A stretch of 64,000 nucleotides of DNA from Lachnospiraceae bacterium (GCA_016287095.1 JAEEVK010000003.1:21965-85964), one strand, 5' to 3'. Positions 26,070 through 34,010 are shown, counted from the stretch's first letter. Numbers and translations: made by a program. The notes: generated by a model from the letters alone, not told the origin.

Positions 26070-27095
26070 TTAATATACTACCTGACCGTTTTTATCTGTT
26101 ATAGAAAACTTATTGCCGTAGGTCATGATGCCACTTCCCTTTACTCTTTCAAATATCTGCTGATTTAAGGTATAGCCTTCCTCTGTGGTCAAAATCAATT
26201 TCATGCTCAAACTGTCATCACTATTTATATTGTAATCCTTATCAACCGGAATGCTGCCGTCTCCAAAAGTTTTATTCATATAAGACATAGCATCGATAGT
26301 ATCTAATTCTTCTCCGTTCTTTTCTACAACAAGCTTTGCGGAAGTAATATGATACTGCGCCTTGTGATACGAGAACAGATTGATAGTACCCACAGATATT
26401 CTGTCCGAAGTATAATAAATATCAAAGCCTGAAGCATCCAGTGAAGGAATAACCAACTGCCAGTACTCATCAGCATCATCGTTTTCGGGCTGTGGTAATT
26501 CTACATAGCTCAGATCACCTTCCTTAACAGAAAACGAAGTATTGCTTTCTATGCTTGCGAACAGATTTATTTTTGTCTCTGCTTCATAAATACCGGCTGC
26601 TTTTTTATGCATATCAAGCTGAGTCCCATCAGGCATAGTAAGCTTTACGGTAGTTGCGTCACTATAAGTTTTCAAGCGTATGGTATGCTTTATGGTACAT
26701 GTATTGTCTTCGGCGTTTACATCATATATATACCTTTTATATGACATAATCCTGTTGTTTGCTTCAGCAATATCATTCTTAAGCTGTGAAAGTTCAAATG
26801 ACAAAGACGAAAGCTCTGCCGAATTGCTTGACCGGAGATTAGCGATTTCCTGTTTTAAATCGGAAATACTCCCAAGACTTATAATTATCCATACAAGAAG
26901 AATTAATACTACTATCTTCATTATTCCACTAAAGGTGTCGGCCGGTGCCGGGACTCCGATATGAGCTCCGCTGGTCTCTCCTGCAAGTGCCTTATTTACC
27001 TTTGATTTATAAATCTTATATATAATTATTCCTACAATCAAAGCTACACAGATTAATATTGCTATTCCTGCGATTCTTATTCCTGCTACATTCAT
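26070..27095 (-). CDS. Unknown membrane protein with coiled coil and outer domain, partner of a LytTR regulator
   Basis: I do not recognise a family. Two membrane segments are visible (about 4-25 and 57-77). Between them is a short Gly/Ala/Pro-rich loop. After the second comes a heptad-type coiled coil (SDLKQEIANLRSSNSAELSS to AEANNRIMSYK), then about 220 residues rich in beta strands. The outer part is probably extracytoplasmic, which would suit a sensor or receptor. The ATG at 27095 follows AAAGGA; the ORF-track start lacks an RBS. It lies 45 bases after the LytTR gene on the same strand, so they form an operon. LytTR genes of this kind often pair with a membrane protein such as DUF3021, which this is not. 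Confidence 0.7.
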   Translation of the reverse strand: MNVAGIRIAGIAILICVALIVGIIIYKIYKSKVNKALAGETSGAHIGVPAPADTFSGIMKIVVLILLVWIIISLGSISDLKQEIANLRSSNSAELSSLSFELSQLKNDIAEANNRIMSYKRYIYDVNAEDNTCTIKHTIRLKTYSDATTVKLTMPDGTQLDMHKKAAGIYEAETKINLFASIESNTSFSVKEGDLSYVELPQPENDDADEYWQLVIPSLDASGFDIYYTSDRISVGTINLFSYHKAQYHITSAKLVVEKNGEELDTIDAMSYMNKTFGDGSIPVDKDYNINSDDSLSMKLILTTEEGYTLNQQIFERVKGSGIMTYGNKFSITDKNGQVVY

Positions 27096-27140
27096 TTTTG
27101 TGTTCCTTTCTATAATCAAAATAGGTTATAAACTATATCT

Positions 27141-27590
27141 TCAGATTCTCATGCGTTCTCTAAACGAATGATAGTATCCACGAGTAACATCTACCAATGA
27201 TTTATCCGTCATTTCAAGTACATATTTCATAGAAAGCGATGGCTTGATCCTTTTTATCTTCTTTTTGGAAATGATACATGAATTACTGACTCTTATAAAA
27301 TCCCTGCCGGCAAGTTCCTGTTCAAGGACATACATTCTTTCAGATGCTCTGAACACCTCTTGTTCGGTATGTACATCCATGTTCCTGCCGAAGCTTTCAA
27401 TAAAGACTATATCATCAACAGGTATCCTCATCCGGTCTCCGACATCATTTTTGACATTTAAGAACTCGGCCTGTCCAAACCTTTCTATAAGTTCGAGATC
27501 CGCATCGTCATCTATATCTATTCCGTGATCACAAAGTTCGGTTTTTATTTCATCATATCTGTTTTCACTTACTGAAAGTCTGACCTTCAA
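27141..27590 (-). CDS. LytTR-family DNA-binding regulator without receiver domain
   Basis: The 149 aa protein has a short N-terminal region and a C-terminal LytTR domain (about 50-149), with VDDIVFIESFGRNMDVHTEQ and FIRVSNSCIISKKKIKRIKPSL. There is no receiver domain, so it is of the stand-alone type that is usually controlled by a membrane partner. The best start is a TTG at 27590, because a full AGGAGG lies 9 bases before it; the ORF-track ATG at 27650 has no RBS. A promoter and a 21 bp-period direct repeat lie just upstream, so self-regulation is likely. The downstream gene codes for an unknown membrane protein. Confidence 0.88.
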   Translation of the reverse strand: MKVRLSVSENRYDEIKTELCDHGIDIDDDADLELIERFGQAEFLNVKNDVGDRMRIPVDDIVFIESFGRNMDVHTEQEVFRASERMYVLEQELAGRDFIRVSNSCIISKKKIKRIKPSLSMKYVLEMTDKSLVDVTRGYYHSFRERMRI

Positions 27591-27641
27591 ATTTATCGTC
27601 CTCCTATATTTTTTCTGCTTAAGCATTTCATCGATGATTTG

Positions 27642-27669
27642 ATTATACACATAAACAAATAAACTGCAA
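27642..27669 (-). promoter_or_regulatory. Promoter of the LytTR operon
   Basis: On the minus strand TTGCAG and TATAAT are 16 bases apart, 52 bases before the TTG start. The -35 is in one arm of a 9 bp hairpin, AAACTGCAA (27661) with TTGCAGTTT (ending 27693). Confidence 0.6.
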
Positions 27670-27675
27670 CCCTTT

Positions 27676-27708
27676 TGTCATGGATTGCAGTTTATCTGTC
27701 ATACATTG
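27676..27708. promoter_or_regulatory. Direct repeat with 21 bp period, probable LytTR binding site
   Basis: TGTCATGGATTG at 27676 and TGTCATACATTG at 27697 match in 10 of 12 positions and start 21 bases apart. LytTR proteins bind two direct repeats about two helical turns apart. The repeats end 6 bases before the -35 of the LytTR promoter and 24 bases before that of the divergent GH8 gene. The sequence between them also holds GCAGTTTAT, close to the general LytTR consensus. Confidence 0.5.
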
Positions 27709-27731
27709 ATGAAAAGGATATTCTTATCATC

Positions 27732-27760
27732 TTGACATAATATGGAATAATTAGTATAAA
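27732..27760 (+). promoter_or_regulatory. Promoter of the GH8 gene
   Basis: A perfect TTGACA and TATAAA are 17 bases apart, 38 bases before the GH8 start codon. Confidence 0.75.
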
Positions 27761-27798
27761 TATATTAAATGATTTTAATAATAAACAAGGAGAAGACT

Positions 27799-28953
27799 AT
27801 GGAATACCGCAATATTTTTAAAGAATTGGGTTATAATGAAGAGGCAATACAGAAAAGAGTACGTGAATGCTTTGATACTATCTACAACGGTCCGGAGGGC
27901 GTCAGGTTCTACGAAAATGTAGGAGATGATATGGGTTATATCACCGATACCGGAAATAATGATGTAAGGACCGAGGGTATGTCGTACGCGATGATGGTCT
28001 GTGTCCAGATGGATGAGAAGGAGAAGTTTGACCGTATCTGGAAATGGACCAAGACATATATGTGGATACCCACAGGGTATGATCAGGGATATTTTAAGTG
28101 GTCCTGTAACCTGGACGGTACGGTAAGAGGTAAAGGACCTGCTCCCGACGGAGAAGAATATTTTGCTATGGCTCTGTTTTTTGCTTCGCATCGTTGGGCT
28201 GACGGAGAGGGTATATATAACTACTCTTATGAGGCAAGGGAGATATTAAAGGCATGTATACATAATGGTGAGGGTGACCGTCAGGGACATCCTATGTGGA
28301 ATCATGATAACCACTATATTAAGTTTACTCCTGAGGTGGAGTATTCCGATACATCATATCATCTGCCGCATTTCTATGAGCTGTTTGCAAAGTGGGCAAA
28401 TGAAGAGGACAGGGCTTTCTGGAAAAAGGCAGCCGATGCCAGCAGGGAATATATCGTAAAATCCAGTCATCCCGTGACAGGCTTAAGCCCTGAGTATTCT
28501 GAGTATGACGGTACACCTACAAATTCCGCATGGGCTAAAAAATATAATCAGAGACATGACTGGTTCTTTAGTGATGCTTACAGGACCATAGCCAATATCG
28601 CCATGGAATCCTGCTGGTGCGGGGAAAATCCTGCTTTAGCCGATATAGCCGCTAAGATACAGCGCTTCTTTATAGAAGACAGAAACGGTGTAATGGACGG
28701 GATATATGAGATAGACGGAACCCTTGTGGAAGATCATGCTAAGCATAATGTCGGTCTGCTGGCAACAAATGCTGAAGGTTCGCTAGCGGTATTTATAAAT
28801 TCAAAGGCCGACAGCAAGAGCCTTGAATACGCTGAACGCTGTGTGAGATTACTTTGGGATACACCCATGCAGACCGGAAAACACAGATATTATGATAACT
28901 GCCTCTATATGTTTGCGATGCTTGCTCTCAGCGGAAATTATAAGATCTGGTAA
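27799..28953 (+). CDS. GH8 reducing-end xylose-releasing exo-oligoxylanase (Rex)
   Basis: Releases xylose from the reducing end of xylo-oligosaccharides. The 384 aa length and sequence fit Rex of Bacillus halodurans rather than GH8 endoxylanases. The acid Glu lies in NNDVRTEGMSYAMM, and the barrel shows FKWSCNLDGTVRGKGPAPDGEEYFAMAL and NDHW-type positions. There is no signal peptide, so it acts in the cytoplasm with the GH67 and GH120 enzymes. I start at MEYRNIFKEL because AAGGAG lies just before it. The promoter region is shared with the divergent LytTR operon, which may therefore affect its expression. Confidence 0.93.
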   Translation: MEYRNIFKELGYNEEAIQKRVRECFDTIYNGPEGVRFYENVGDDMGYITDTGNNDVRTEGMSYAMMVCVQMDEKEKFDRIWKWTKTYMWIPTGYDQGYFKWSCNLDGTVRGKGPAPDGEEYFAMALFFASHRWADGEGIYNYSYEAREILKACIHNGEGDRQGHPMWNHDNHYIKFTPEVEYSDTSYHLPHFYELFAKWANEEDRAFWKKAADASREYIVKSSHPVTGLSPEYSEYDGTPTNSAWAKKYNQRHDWFFSDAYRTIANIAMESCWCGENPALADIAAKIQRFFIEDRNGVMDGIYEIDGTLVEDHAKHNVGLLATNAEGSLAVFINSKADSKSLEYAERCVRLLWDTPMQTGKHRYYDNCLYMFAMLALSGNYKIW

Positions 28954-28994
28954 ACAGACCCGGCAACTATAAAGAGATTATGCTAAAAGAAAAA

Positions 28995-29042
28995 GGATGT
29001 TTCAAGCACCTTAACAGACTCTTGAAACATCCCATATTTTTA
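28995..29042. terminator. Bidirectional terminator between GH8 and AIM24
   Basis: GGATGTTTCAAG pairs with CTTGAAACATCC, followed by ATATTTTTATTTT. The minus strand side has TTTTTCTTTTAGC, so it can end both genes. Confidence 0.85.
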
Positions 29043-29050
29043 TTTTAAGA

Positions 29051-29728
29051 TCAGTGTCCGGTTGTGATAAATGGAGCAAGCGAACCTGCCATAGCAGAGA
29101 TAGGCATGGACTGGATCCAGATCCTGCCGGGACCGGTTACTACTGTGTTGAAGAAGCCTTCACCGCCGAAGAACTTATTCTTTAAACCGGGTACGCTCTG
29201 GATTTCCATGGTACAGGTGGATGACATAGCTGCCAGATAACCAGTATCAAGAACCATGGACTGGCCTGCCTGGAGATTGTACTCCTTGATATAGCCGTCA
29301 AATTCTACAAATGCAACTCCGTTTCCCGAAAGCTTCTGCATGATGAAGCCCTCACCACCGAAGAAGCCTGCACCAACTTTCTTGTTAAAGAAAATAGAGA
29401 GCTGAACATCAGAGGTAGAAGCAAGGAATGCTGATTTCTGACATACGAGCTCGTTTCCGGGAGAAATCTCAAATGCTCTGATGGAGCCGGGGAAACTGGA
29501 TGCAAATGCGATAAGTCCGGGACCGCCTTCTGCTGTATAGTGGTTCTGGAACATAGCCTCACCTGAGAATGCACGGCCGAACATTTTTCCGAGACCGCCG
29601 CCTACGGTTTCCATTTTCATGTTAGGTGACATCCATGACATTGCACCTTTTTCTGTGATCATCATTTCGCCTGCGCCAAGTTGACAGATGACAACCGGTA
29701 ACGGCTCGCCTTCGATTGAATACTGCAT
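29051..29728 (-). CDS. AIM24/TIGR00266 family protein
   Basis: The 225 aa protein has the family's beta-rich repeats with Gly-rich turns, such as GGGLGKMFGRAFSGEAMFQNHYTA, FFGGEGFIMQKLSG and FFGGEGFFNTVVTGPG. The function is unknown; the yeast relative is mitochondrial. AGGAGG lies before the ATG at 29728, which I prefer to the ORF-track start 30 codons upstream. It is the last of a minus-strand run with tadA, a GNAT gene and an NrdG-like gene. The 86-base gap after tadA may hold its own promoter. Confidence 0.92.
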   Translation of the reverse strand: MQYSIEGEPLPVVICQLGAGEMMITEKGAMSWMSPNMKMETVGGGLGKMFGRAFSGEAMFQNHYTAEGGPGLIAFASSFPGSIRAFEISPGNELVCQKSAFLASTSDVQLSIFFNKKVGAGFFGGEGFIMQKLSGNGVAFVEFDGYIKEYNLQAGQSMVLDTGYLAAMSSTCTMEIQSVPGLKNKFFGGEGFFNTVVTGPGRIWIQSMPISAMAGSLAPFITTGH

Positions 29729-29814
29729 AAAATACCTCCTGTTTTTAGTCTTTATAAACTTTGTTAAAACCCCAAAAGTTCTATCAATTATAATAACATA
29801 AAGAGGGCTGTTTT

Positions 29815-30324
29815 TCAAGTCTTGTTCCTGACACGCAGATCTTTAAAAAATCTCTGCAGTATTTCTGTGCTTTCTGCTGCACATATATCTTTTGTGATCT
29901 CTACCTGATGGTTAAATTCGGGACGGTTTAAGAGATTTAGTATGGATCCGGCACAGCCCGCCTTGGGATTCATCGCACCTATCACTATGCGGTCAATGCG
30001 GGACTGGACTATGGCACCCGAGCACATCTGACAGGGCTCTAGTGTGATATACATGGTGCACCCGTCGAGTCTCCAGTCACCCAGCTTCCTGCAGGCCTGT
30101 GCTATGGCTGTGATCTCTGCATGAGCCAGGGCGGTCTTTTTGGTATTGCGCTTATTAAATCCCCTGCCTATGATTTTTTTATCGTAAACTATCACACAGC
30201 CGATGGGAACCTCGCCCAGAGCAAGGGCATGCTCTGCCTGTTTTAGGGCTTTTTTCATATATATTTTGTCTTCTTCGGGTGTGAGAGGAGTGTGTTTAAC
30301 ATTTTTCGCTGCTTCCGGTTTCAT
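29815..30324 (-). CDS. tadA: tRNA-specific adenosine deaminase
   Basis: Converts adenosine to inosine at the wobble position of tRNA-Arg(ACG). The 169 aa protein has the zinc and catalytic motifs HAEI and PCQMCSGAIVQSR, spaced as in TadA. The N-terminal 20 residues are an extension rich in Lys and Glu. The ATG overlaps the stop of the upstream GNAT gene by 4 bases, and GGAGGT precedes it, so translation is coupled. Confidence 0.95.
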   Translation of the reverse strand: MKPEAAKNVKHTPLTPEEDKIYMKKALKQAEHALALGEVPIGCVIVYDKKIIGRGFNKRNTKKTALAHAEITAIAQACRKLGDWRLDGCTMYITLEPCQMCSGAIVQSRIDRIVIGAMNPKAGCAGSILNLLNRPEFNHQVEITKDICAAESTEILQRFFKDLRVRNKT

Positions 30325-30866
30325 TTTACCTCCAACACATACAAGAGTATATCCCTTGACATGGTACCAAATTCATGTGCATTCCGTATTACTTGCTCAA
30401 ATCGGAATCCCAGTTTTTCGATTAGGGCTTTTGAGGGTAGATTTTCAGGCAGGATCTCGGCTTGAAAACGTTTAAGACCATATTCTTTTGCTACTATAGG
30501 GATCATAAATGATGCAGCCTCATAGGCATAGCCCTTGCCTCGCTCGGCAGCGTCTGTTTTATAACCGATGATGCAGGAATGTTCGTCTTTGTTGTCTGTC
30601 AGGGCAAAACTGACATTCCCGATTACCCTGTGAAGATCATTTTTTAAAAACAGGTAATAGCGGGCACCTTCGGCCTTCATAAAGATCCGCTGTTCGGCTT
30701 GGACAGCCCTTATTTGATAATCCATAGTGAAATAACTGTCGTTCAGCTTCATATCCCACTTGGAGAAATCCTCACGATTACGGATCAGATATTCATTTAT
30801 TTTATCTGCGAACGCTTCATTCCCGATGGCGAGTATGAGATGTTCGGTTTCGTATCTGAGATGCAT
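30321..30866 (-). CDS. GNAT family acetyltransferase (RimJ/RimL type)
   Basis: The 181 aa protein opens with YETEHLILAI, typical of RimJ-like enzymes that modify protein N-termini or small molecules. Motif A reads IIGYKTDAAERGKGYAYEAASF, and the C-terminus has LIEKLGFRFEQVI. The target is unknown. It overlaps tadA by 4 bases and lies 24 bases after the NrdG-like gene, so it is inside an operon. Confidence 0.9.
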   Translation of the reverse strand: MHLRYETEHLILAIGNEAFADKINEYLIRNREDFSKWDMKLNDSYFTMDYQIRAVQAEQRIFMKAEGARYYLFLKNDLHRVIGNVSFALTDNKDEHSCIIGYKTDAAERGKGYAYEAASFMIPIVAKEYGLKRFQAEILPENLPSKALIEKLGFRFEQVIRNAHEFGTMSRDILLYVLEVK

Positions 30867-30890
30867 GGTATATTCTCCGGTAAGTGTTAT

Positions 30891-31604
30891 TTATACAACT
30901 CCGCGCAATTGGGTGTTAGGTATATTTGGTAAGAGTATTTCTTTATAATGCTCCATGGTCTCTACAGGGACGGTGCTGAGTCCTACCGGGTTTAACTGGT
31001 CCTCTGAGGTGCGGTAGCCCTGCAGAAAATATGCTTTTGCTCCTTTCAGCCATTTTCCGATCTTTATAAAATCATTTTCGGTATGGATGCCGCCTACTAC
31101 GGTTGTGCGGAACTCGTAATCAATAAGCCCTTTTGAGCCGCTTTCCATTATGAAGTCCGTACTGTCAAATATCACTCCCATGTCAAATGACGGGAGACCG
31201 ACGGCTGCTGCGTAATTGGCCGGTGCTGCTTTTATGTCCATGGCGATATAGTCTACAAGTTTTTCGCTGACCAGCGCCTTTACGACTTCGGGCAGGCTGC
31301 CGTTTGTATCCAGCTTGATAGAGAGGTTGAAATTTTCTTTGATCTTACGGCAAAATTCAGGTAGGTCTTTATTTAATGTAGGCTCTCCACCCGTGATAGC
31401 TATGCCTTCAAGCCGTCCTTCCCTGTTTTTCAGCAGGTCGAATAACTCTTCCTCTGGTTTTAGGGGCTGAGAGTCGGGATTTAGTACCAGGGTCCCATTG
31501 TGACAAAACGGGCATCTGAAGTTGCAGTGCCCGGTAAATATCGTGCAGGCCATCCTGCCGGGGTAATCAAGCAGGGAGAGGCCGTTTATTCCGTGTATTT
31601 TCAT
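30891..31604 (-). CDS. Radical SAM anaerobic ribonucleotide-reductase activating protein, NrdG2 type
   Basis: The 237 aa protein has the radical SAM cluster motif CNFRCPFCHN (CxxxCxxC) near residue 26, then GITGGEP-like AITGGEPTLN and a partial barrel. The opening INGLSLLDYPGRMACTIF matches the activase type often called NrdG2. It would make the glycyl radical on the anaerobic reductase NrdD, which is not adjacent here. AAAGGA precedes the ATG. It is probably the first gene of the run ending with AIM24. Confidence 0.9.
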   Translation of the reverse strand: MKIHGINGLSLLDYPGRMACTIFTGHCNFRCPFCHNGTLVLNPDSQPLKPEEELFDLLKNREGRLEGIAITGGEPTLNKDLPEFCRKIKENFNLSIKLDTNGSLPEVVKALVSEKLVDYIAMDIKAAPANYAAAVGLPSFDMGVIFDSTDFIMESGSKGLIDYEFRTTVVGGIHTENDFIKIGKWLKGAKAYFLQGYRTSEDQLNPVGLSTVPVETMEHYKEILLPNIPNTQLRGVV

Positions 31605-31626
31605 AAAGCAATCCTTTATTTGGTAT

Positions 31627-31665
31627 AAAAAAACACTCGAAGGACCGTCTAAAGTACTCCGAGTG
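31627..31665 (-). terminator. Terminator of the veg gene
   Basis: On the minus strand CACTCG pairs with CGAGTG, followed by TTTTTTTATA. It lies 35 bases after the veg stop codon. Confidence 0.75.
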
Positions 31666-31699
31666 GTTATAACTTATCTCAAATCAAAATATAATTTTA

Positions 31700-31933
31700 T
31701 CAGAAAACCAACTCGACATCTCTGATAAGTACATCTGTATAACTAAAGGACAGGGTTTTCAAGTTATCTTCTTCACCAACCTTGATGCAGAAAACATGAG
31801 GATGCATCTCTTCGATAACGCCTTCCTCTTCATCGAAACGGTTACGTCCCTGGTTTGTTCTTACCAAAACTCTTTTTCCGATATTGTCCTGGATCATGTT
31901 GTAAACCTTACACATATTTGCCGGCTGTCTCAT
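31700..31933 (-). CDS. veg: Veg family protein
   Basis: The 77 aa protein is similar to Bacillus subtilis Veg: DNIGKRVLVRTNQGRNR, a central IEEMHPHVFCIKV, and the end LSFSYTDVLIRDVELVF. In Bacillus it stimulates biofilm genes and is highly expressed; how it works here is unknown. GAGGAGG precedes the ATG. It is a single-gene unit with its own promoter and terminator. Confidence 0.92.
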   Translation of the reverse strand: MRQPANMCKVYNMIQDNIGKRVLVRTNQGRNRFDEEEGVIEEMHPHVFCIKVGEEDNLKTLSFSYTDVLIRDVELVF

Positions 31934-32005
31934 TTGCGTCCTCCTCGTATTTTGGATTTACAGGAGCTGATGGATGATGAACGGAAAAACTCCGTGTTGG
32001 ATAAG

Positions 32006-32038
32006 CACTATATATAGTGTAACCCCTTAATCCGTCAA
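32006..32038 (-). promoter_or_regulatory. Promoter of veg with a palindrome at the -10
   Basis: On the minus strand TTGACG is followed after about 16-18 bases by TATATA. The -10 lies inside a perfect 14 bp palindrome, CACTATATATAGTG (32006-32019), which could be an operator. Confidence 0.6.
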
Positions 32039-32062
32039 ATCTTATCAGTTAACCTGTATGGT

Positions 32063-32210
32063 ATACAATAACATTTGTACCACAATATGTAGTGTATTGT
32101 ATCACATTAATTTGATAAAGTCAAAAATTGTTTATACAATATTTTGTGGTAGGGTCCAAAATAAAAGTAAAACTGCACAAAATCCTTTGCAGGAAATTGT
32201 GCAGTTTTAC
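32063..32210. other. Gene-free stretch with repeated ATACAATA motif and a perfect hairpin
   Basis: ATACAATA occurs at 32063 and 32134, and inverted at 32095. TACCACAATAT (32078) faces ATATTTTGTGGTA (32139). Then GTAAAACTGCACAA (32167-32180) pairs perfectly with TTGTGCAGTTTTAC (32197-32210). No T-run follows, so it is not a normal terminator. The gap between veg and the next gene (31934-32312) holds no credible gene; the track ORF at 32058-32288 reads through these repeats. The motifs may be binding sites or part of a small RNA. Confidence 0.4.
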
Positions 32211-32312
32211 GAGGTCAAGGAAAATGAAAGTATTAAGAAAAAGTCTTGGTTGGTGGAAGTGCACAAAAACACTTCTTTAAAATTGTGAGTATTTCACAAA
32301 ATATTGGCTTTT

Positions 32313-32915
32313 TTAGCCCAATTCGTCAATCCATTTGTTAACTTTCTCAAGAGCAAGCTTCATAGTGTCCTGGCAAAGTCCGGGAAGATCTTCTCCCCAT
32401 GCCTTGCCGGCTTCTTCGAATCCCTGTTTGATGGCATTCAACATGTCCTGGGCAAGCTTGGGATCGTCTCCGGCCAGACCTTTTGCAAATTCGAGAATTC
32501 TCTCTGATGTCTGCTCGGCTCCCCAGTAACCATCCTCAGCTGTATCCTTCTGAGCCTGAAGTCTTGTCTCTTCGTCAACTTCGAGATTTTTAAAGATCTC
32601 TGCCAGATTGGTGCCGTTTTCAAAATCGAGTACACCCGACTCTGCTACGGTTTTGCCCTGCTTGGTCATCATTCTCTCTACTAAGGAGCGGAGAGAAGCG
32701 GTCCTTTCCTCGGCATCAGCCTTTAACCTTGCGATAGTCTCGCTGTCAACCTTGTTGTTAACTTTTGGAGCGGCAACGGTCTCATCACTTTTTTCGTACA
32801 CGGCAGCCTCGGAATATTCCGTTTTATTTGAATTTTTTGTAGTATCTGTCTTTTTTGCTGTGTATGTTTTCGCAGTGGTGAGTCCTGTGTTCGTAGTAAT
32901 TCCGTTTACCGACAT
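32313..32915 (-). CDS. Uncharacterised protein, possibly of the flagellar regulon
   Basis: I do not recognise a named domain. The 200 aa protein has a Thr/Lys-rich N-terminus (residues 1-60, low complexity) and a helical C-terminal half with GTNLAEIFKNLEVDEETRLQAQ and MLNAIKQGFEEAGKAWG. There is no signal peptide or membrane segment. GGAGG lies before the ATG. A sigma-28-like promoter upstream suggests motility-related expression. Similar short helical proteins are, from memory, common in flagellated Lachnospiraceae, but no function is known. Confidence 0.75.
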   Translation of the reverse strand: MSVNGITTNTGLTTAKTYTAKKTDTTKNSNKTEYSEAAVYEKSDETVAAPKVNNKVDSETIARLKADAEERTASLRSLVERMMTKQGKTVAESGVLDFENGTNLAEIFKNLEVDEETRLQAQKDTAEDGYWGAEQTSERILEFAKGLAGDDPKLAQDMLNAIKQGFEEAGKAWGEDLPGLCQDTMKLALEKVNKWIDELG

Positions 32916-33041
32916 AGTAACCTCCGTTCTGTGCAGCTAACGAATATTTAAAGAGAATCCGTTCACTTTGAATATCCGTATATCCATTGGTGACATATAT
33001 ATGAAGAAGGAGATAAATAGACGATATCCCCTACATTTTTT

Positions 33042-33068
33042 ATATCGGATAAAACCGGTCGTTTCTTA
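33042..33068 (-). promoter_or_regulatory. Sigma-28 (SigD)-like promoter
   Basis: On the minus strand TAAG, 15 bases, then TCCGATAT, close to the TAAA-N15-GCCGATAT motif of flagellar sigma factors. It lies about 125 bases before the start of the 200 aa unknown gene. The -10 overlaps one arm of an inverted repeat, TTTTATATCG (33038) with CGATATAAAA (33082). Confidence 0.45.
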
Positions 33069-33116
33069 ACAGGACATTGAACGATATAAAATTAAAATTC
33101 TATAAACTCTTTTTGG

Positions 33117-33149
33117 TTGATTTTTTACCGGCGGTGTATTATAATACAC
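33117..33149 (+). promoter_or_regulatory. Promoter with palindromic -10 before the Big_2 gene
   Basis: TTGATT and TATAAT are 17 bases apart. The -10 lies in the perfect 16 bp palindrome GTGTATTATAATACAC (33134-33149), a possible operator. It is 73 bases before the gene. Confidence 0.65.
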
Positions 33150-33221
33150 AGGATATTTATTATGTTGTTTGTCGTTTTTTTTGAATGTTGGTGCCTTAAC
33201 GGCAGCTTCAGAAAGGTATGA

Positions 33222-34010
33222 ATGATGAAAAAAAAGATTTTGATGCTTTTAGTGGTGCTTTCGGCTGTTATAAGTATAGTTTCGTTAACAGGACGTATCG
33301 GTGTAAAGGCAGCCGTAGCAAAGCTTAATAAAACGGAGCTTAATCTTGATGTAGAAGAAAGATTTAAACTGAAGGTTAAGAACACAAAGAAGACCGTTAA
33401 ATGGAAGTCTGATAACAGTGCGGTAGCGAGAGTCACCAAAAAAGGAAATGTTTACGGTGTTTCTGAAGGTGAATGTACAATCACTGCCAAAGTAGGTAAG
33501 AAAACTCTTACATGTAAGGTAGTTGTAAAAGATAGCGTACTTGAGACTCTTGATGCAAAAGTAGAGATTAAAAATGTGGAGATACCGATTAATTCAAAAT
33601 GGAAATTTGCAGGTATCGTAAAAGCGGATGATCTGTACCAGTTCAGTATCTCTGAAGACGAATTTAAATGGGTTTGTGCTCAGGTAGCTGAATTAAGCGA
33701 GGGCGAGAGTGAAATGATGACCGCATCCGATGAGAATTTTATGGATGCATGTCAGTTTGTCGCAGATTCACTGATGCAGGAATTTGAAACCAAGGATGCT
33801 GTATCTGAGGTTGTAAAGGTAGGGGACAATTATCTTGGAAAAGTATCCGGTATATGCCAGAGCAACGGAAATGATATACCGATCATTGTCTATATAAAGA
33901 TAACAGACAACAAGCTTGTTTTTGTTATGGGTATGGAGATTGGCGAGGCTGATGCCAATATGGACAGACTGGTACGTACAGTCTGCATGGCAGCAGAACC
34001 TAGGGAATAA
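33222..34010 (+). CDS. Secreted protein with one Big_2 immunoglobulin-like domain
   Basis: A signal peptide (residues 1-30, cleaved near VKA-AVA) is followed by a Big_2 domain (about 32-105: KLNKTELNLDVEERFKLKVK, WKSDNSAVARVTKKGNVYGV). The rest, about 150 residues, has no domain I recognise; it has charged helices and a C-terminal beta part. There is no LPXTG anchor, so it is released or held by other contacts. A similar Big_2 domain occurs in the proteins at 41830 and 53897. nadE follows after 24 bases and may be co-transcribed. Confidence 0.85.
   Translation: MMKKKILMLLVVLSAVISIVSLTGRIGVKAAVAKLNKTELNLDVEERFKLKVKNTKKTVKWKSDNSAVARVTKKGNVYGVSEGECTITAKVGKKTLTCKVVVKDSVLETLDAKVEIKNVEIPINSKWKFAGIVKADDLYQFSISEDEFKWVCAQVAELSEGESEMMTASDENFMDACQFVADSLMQEFETKDAVSEVVKVGDNYLGKVSGICQSNGNDIPIIVYIKITDNKLVFVMGMEIGEADANMDRLVRTVCMAAEPRE

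Noticed and set aside
32058-32288. 76 aa ORF in the veg gap
   Set aside because: It reads through inverted repeats and a hairpin, lacks an RBS and has odd composition.
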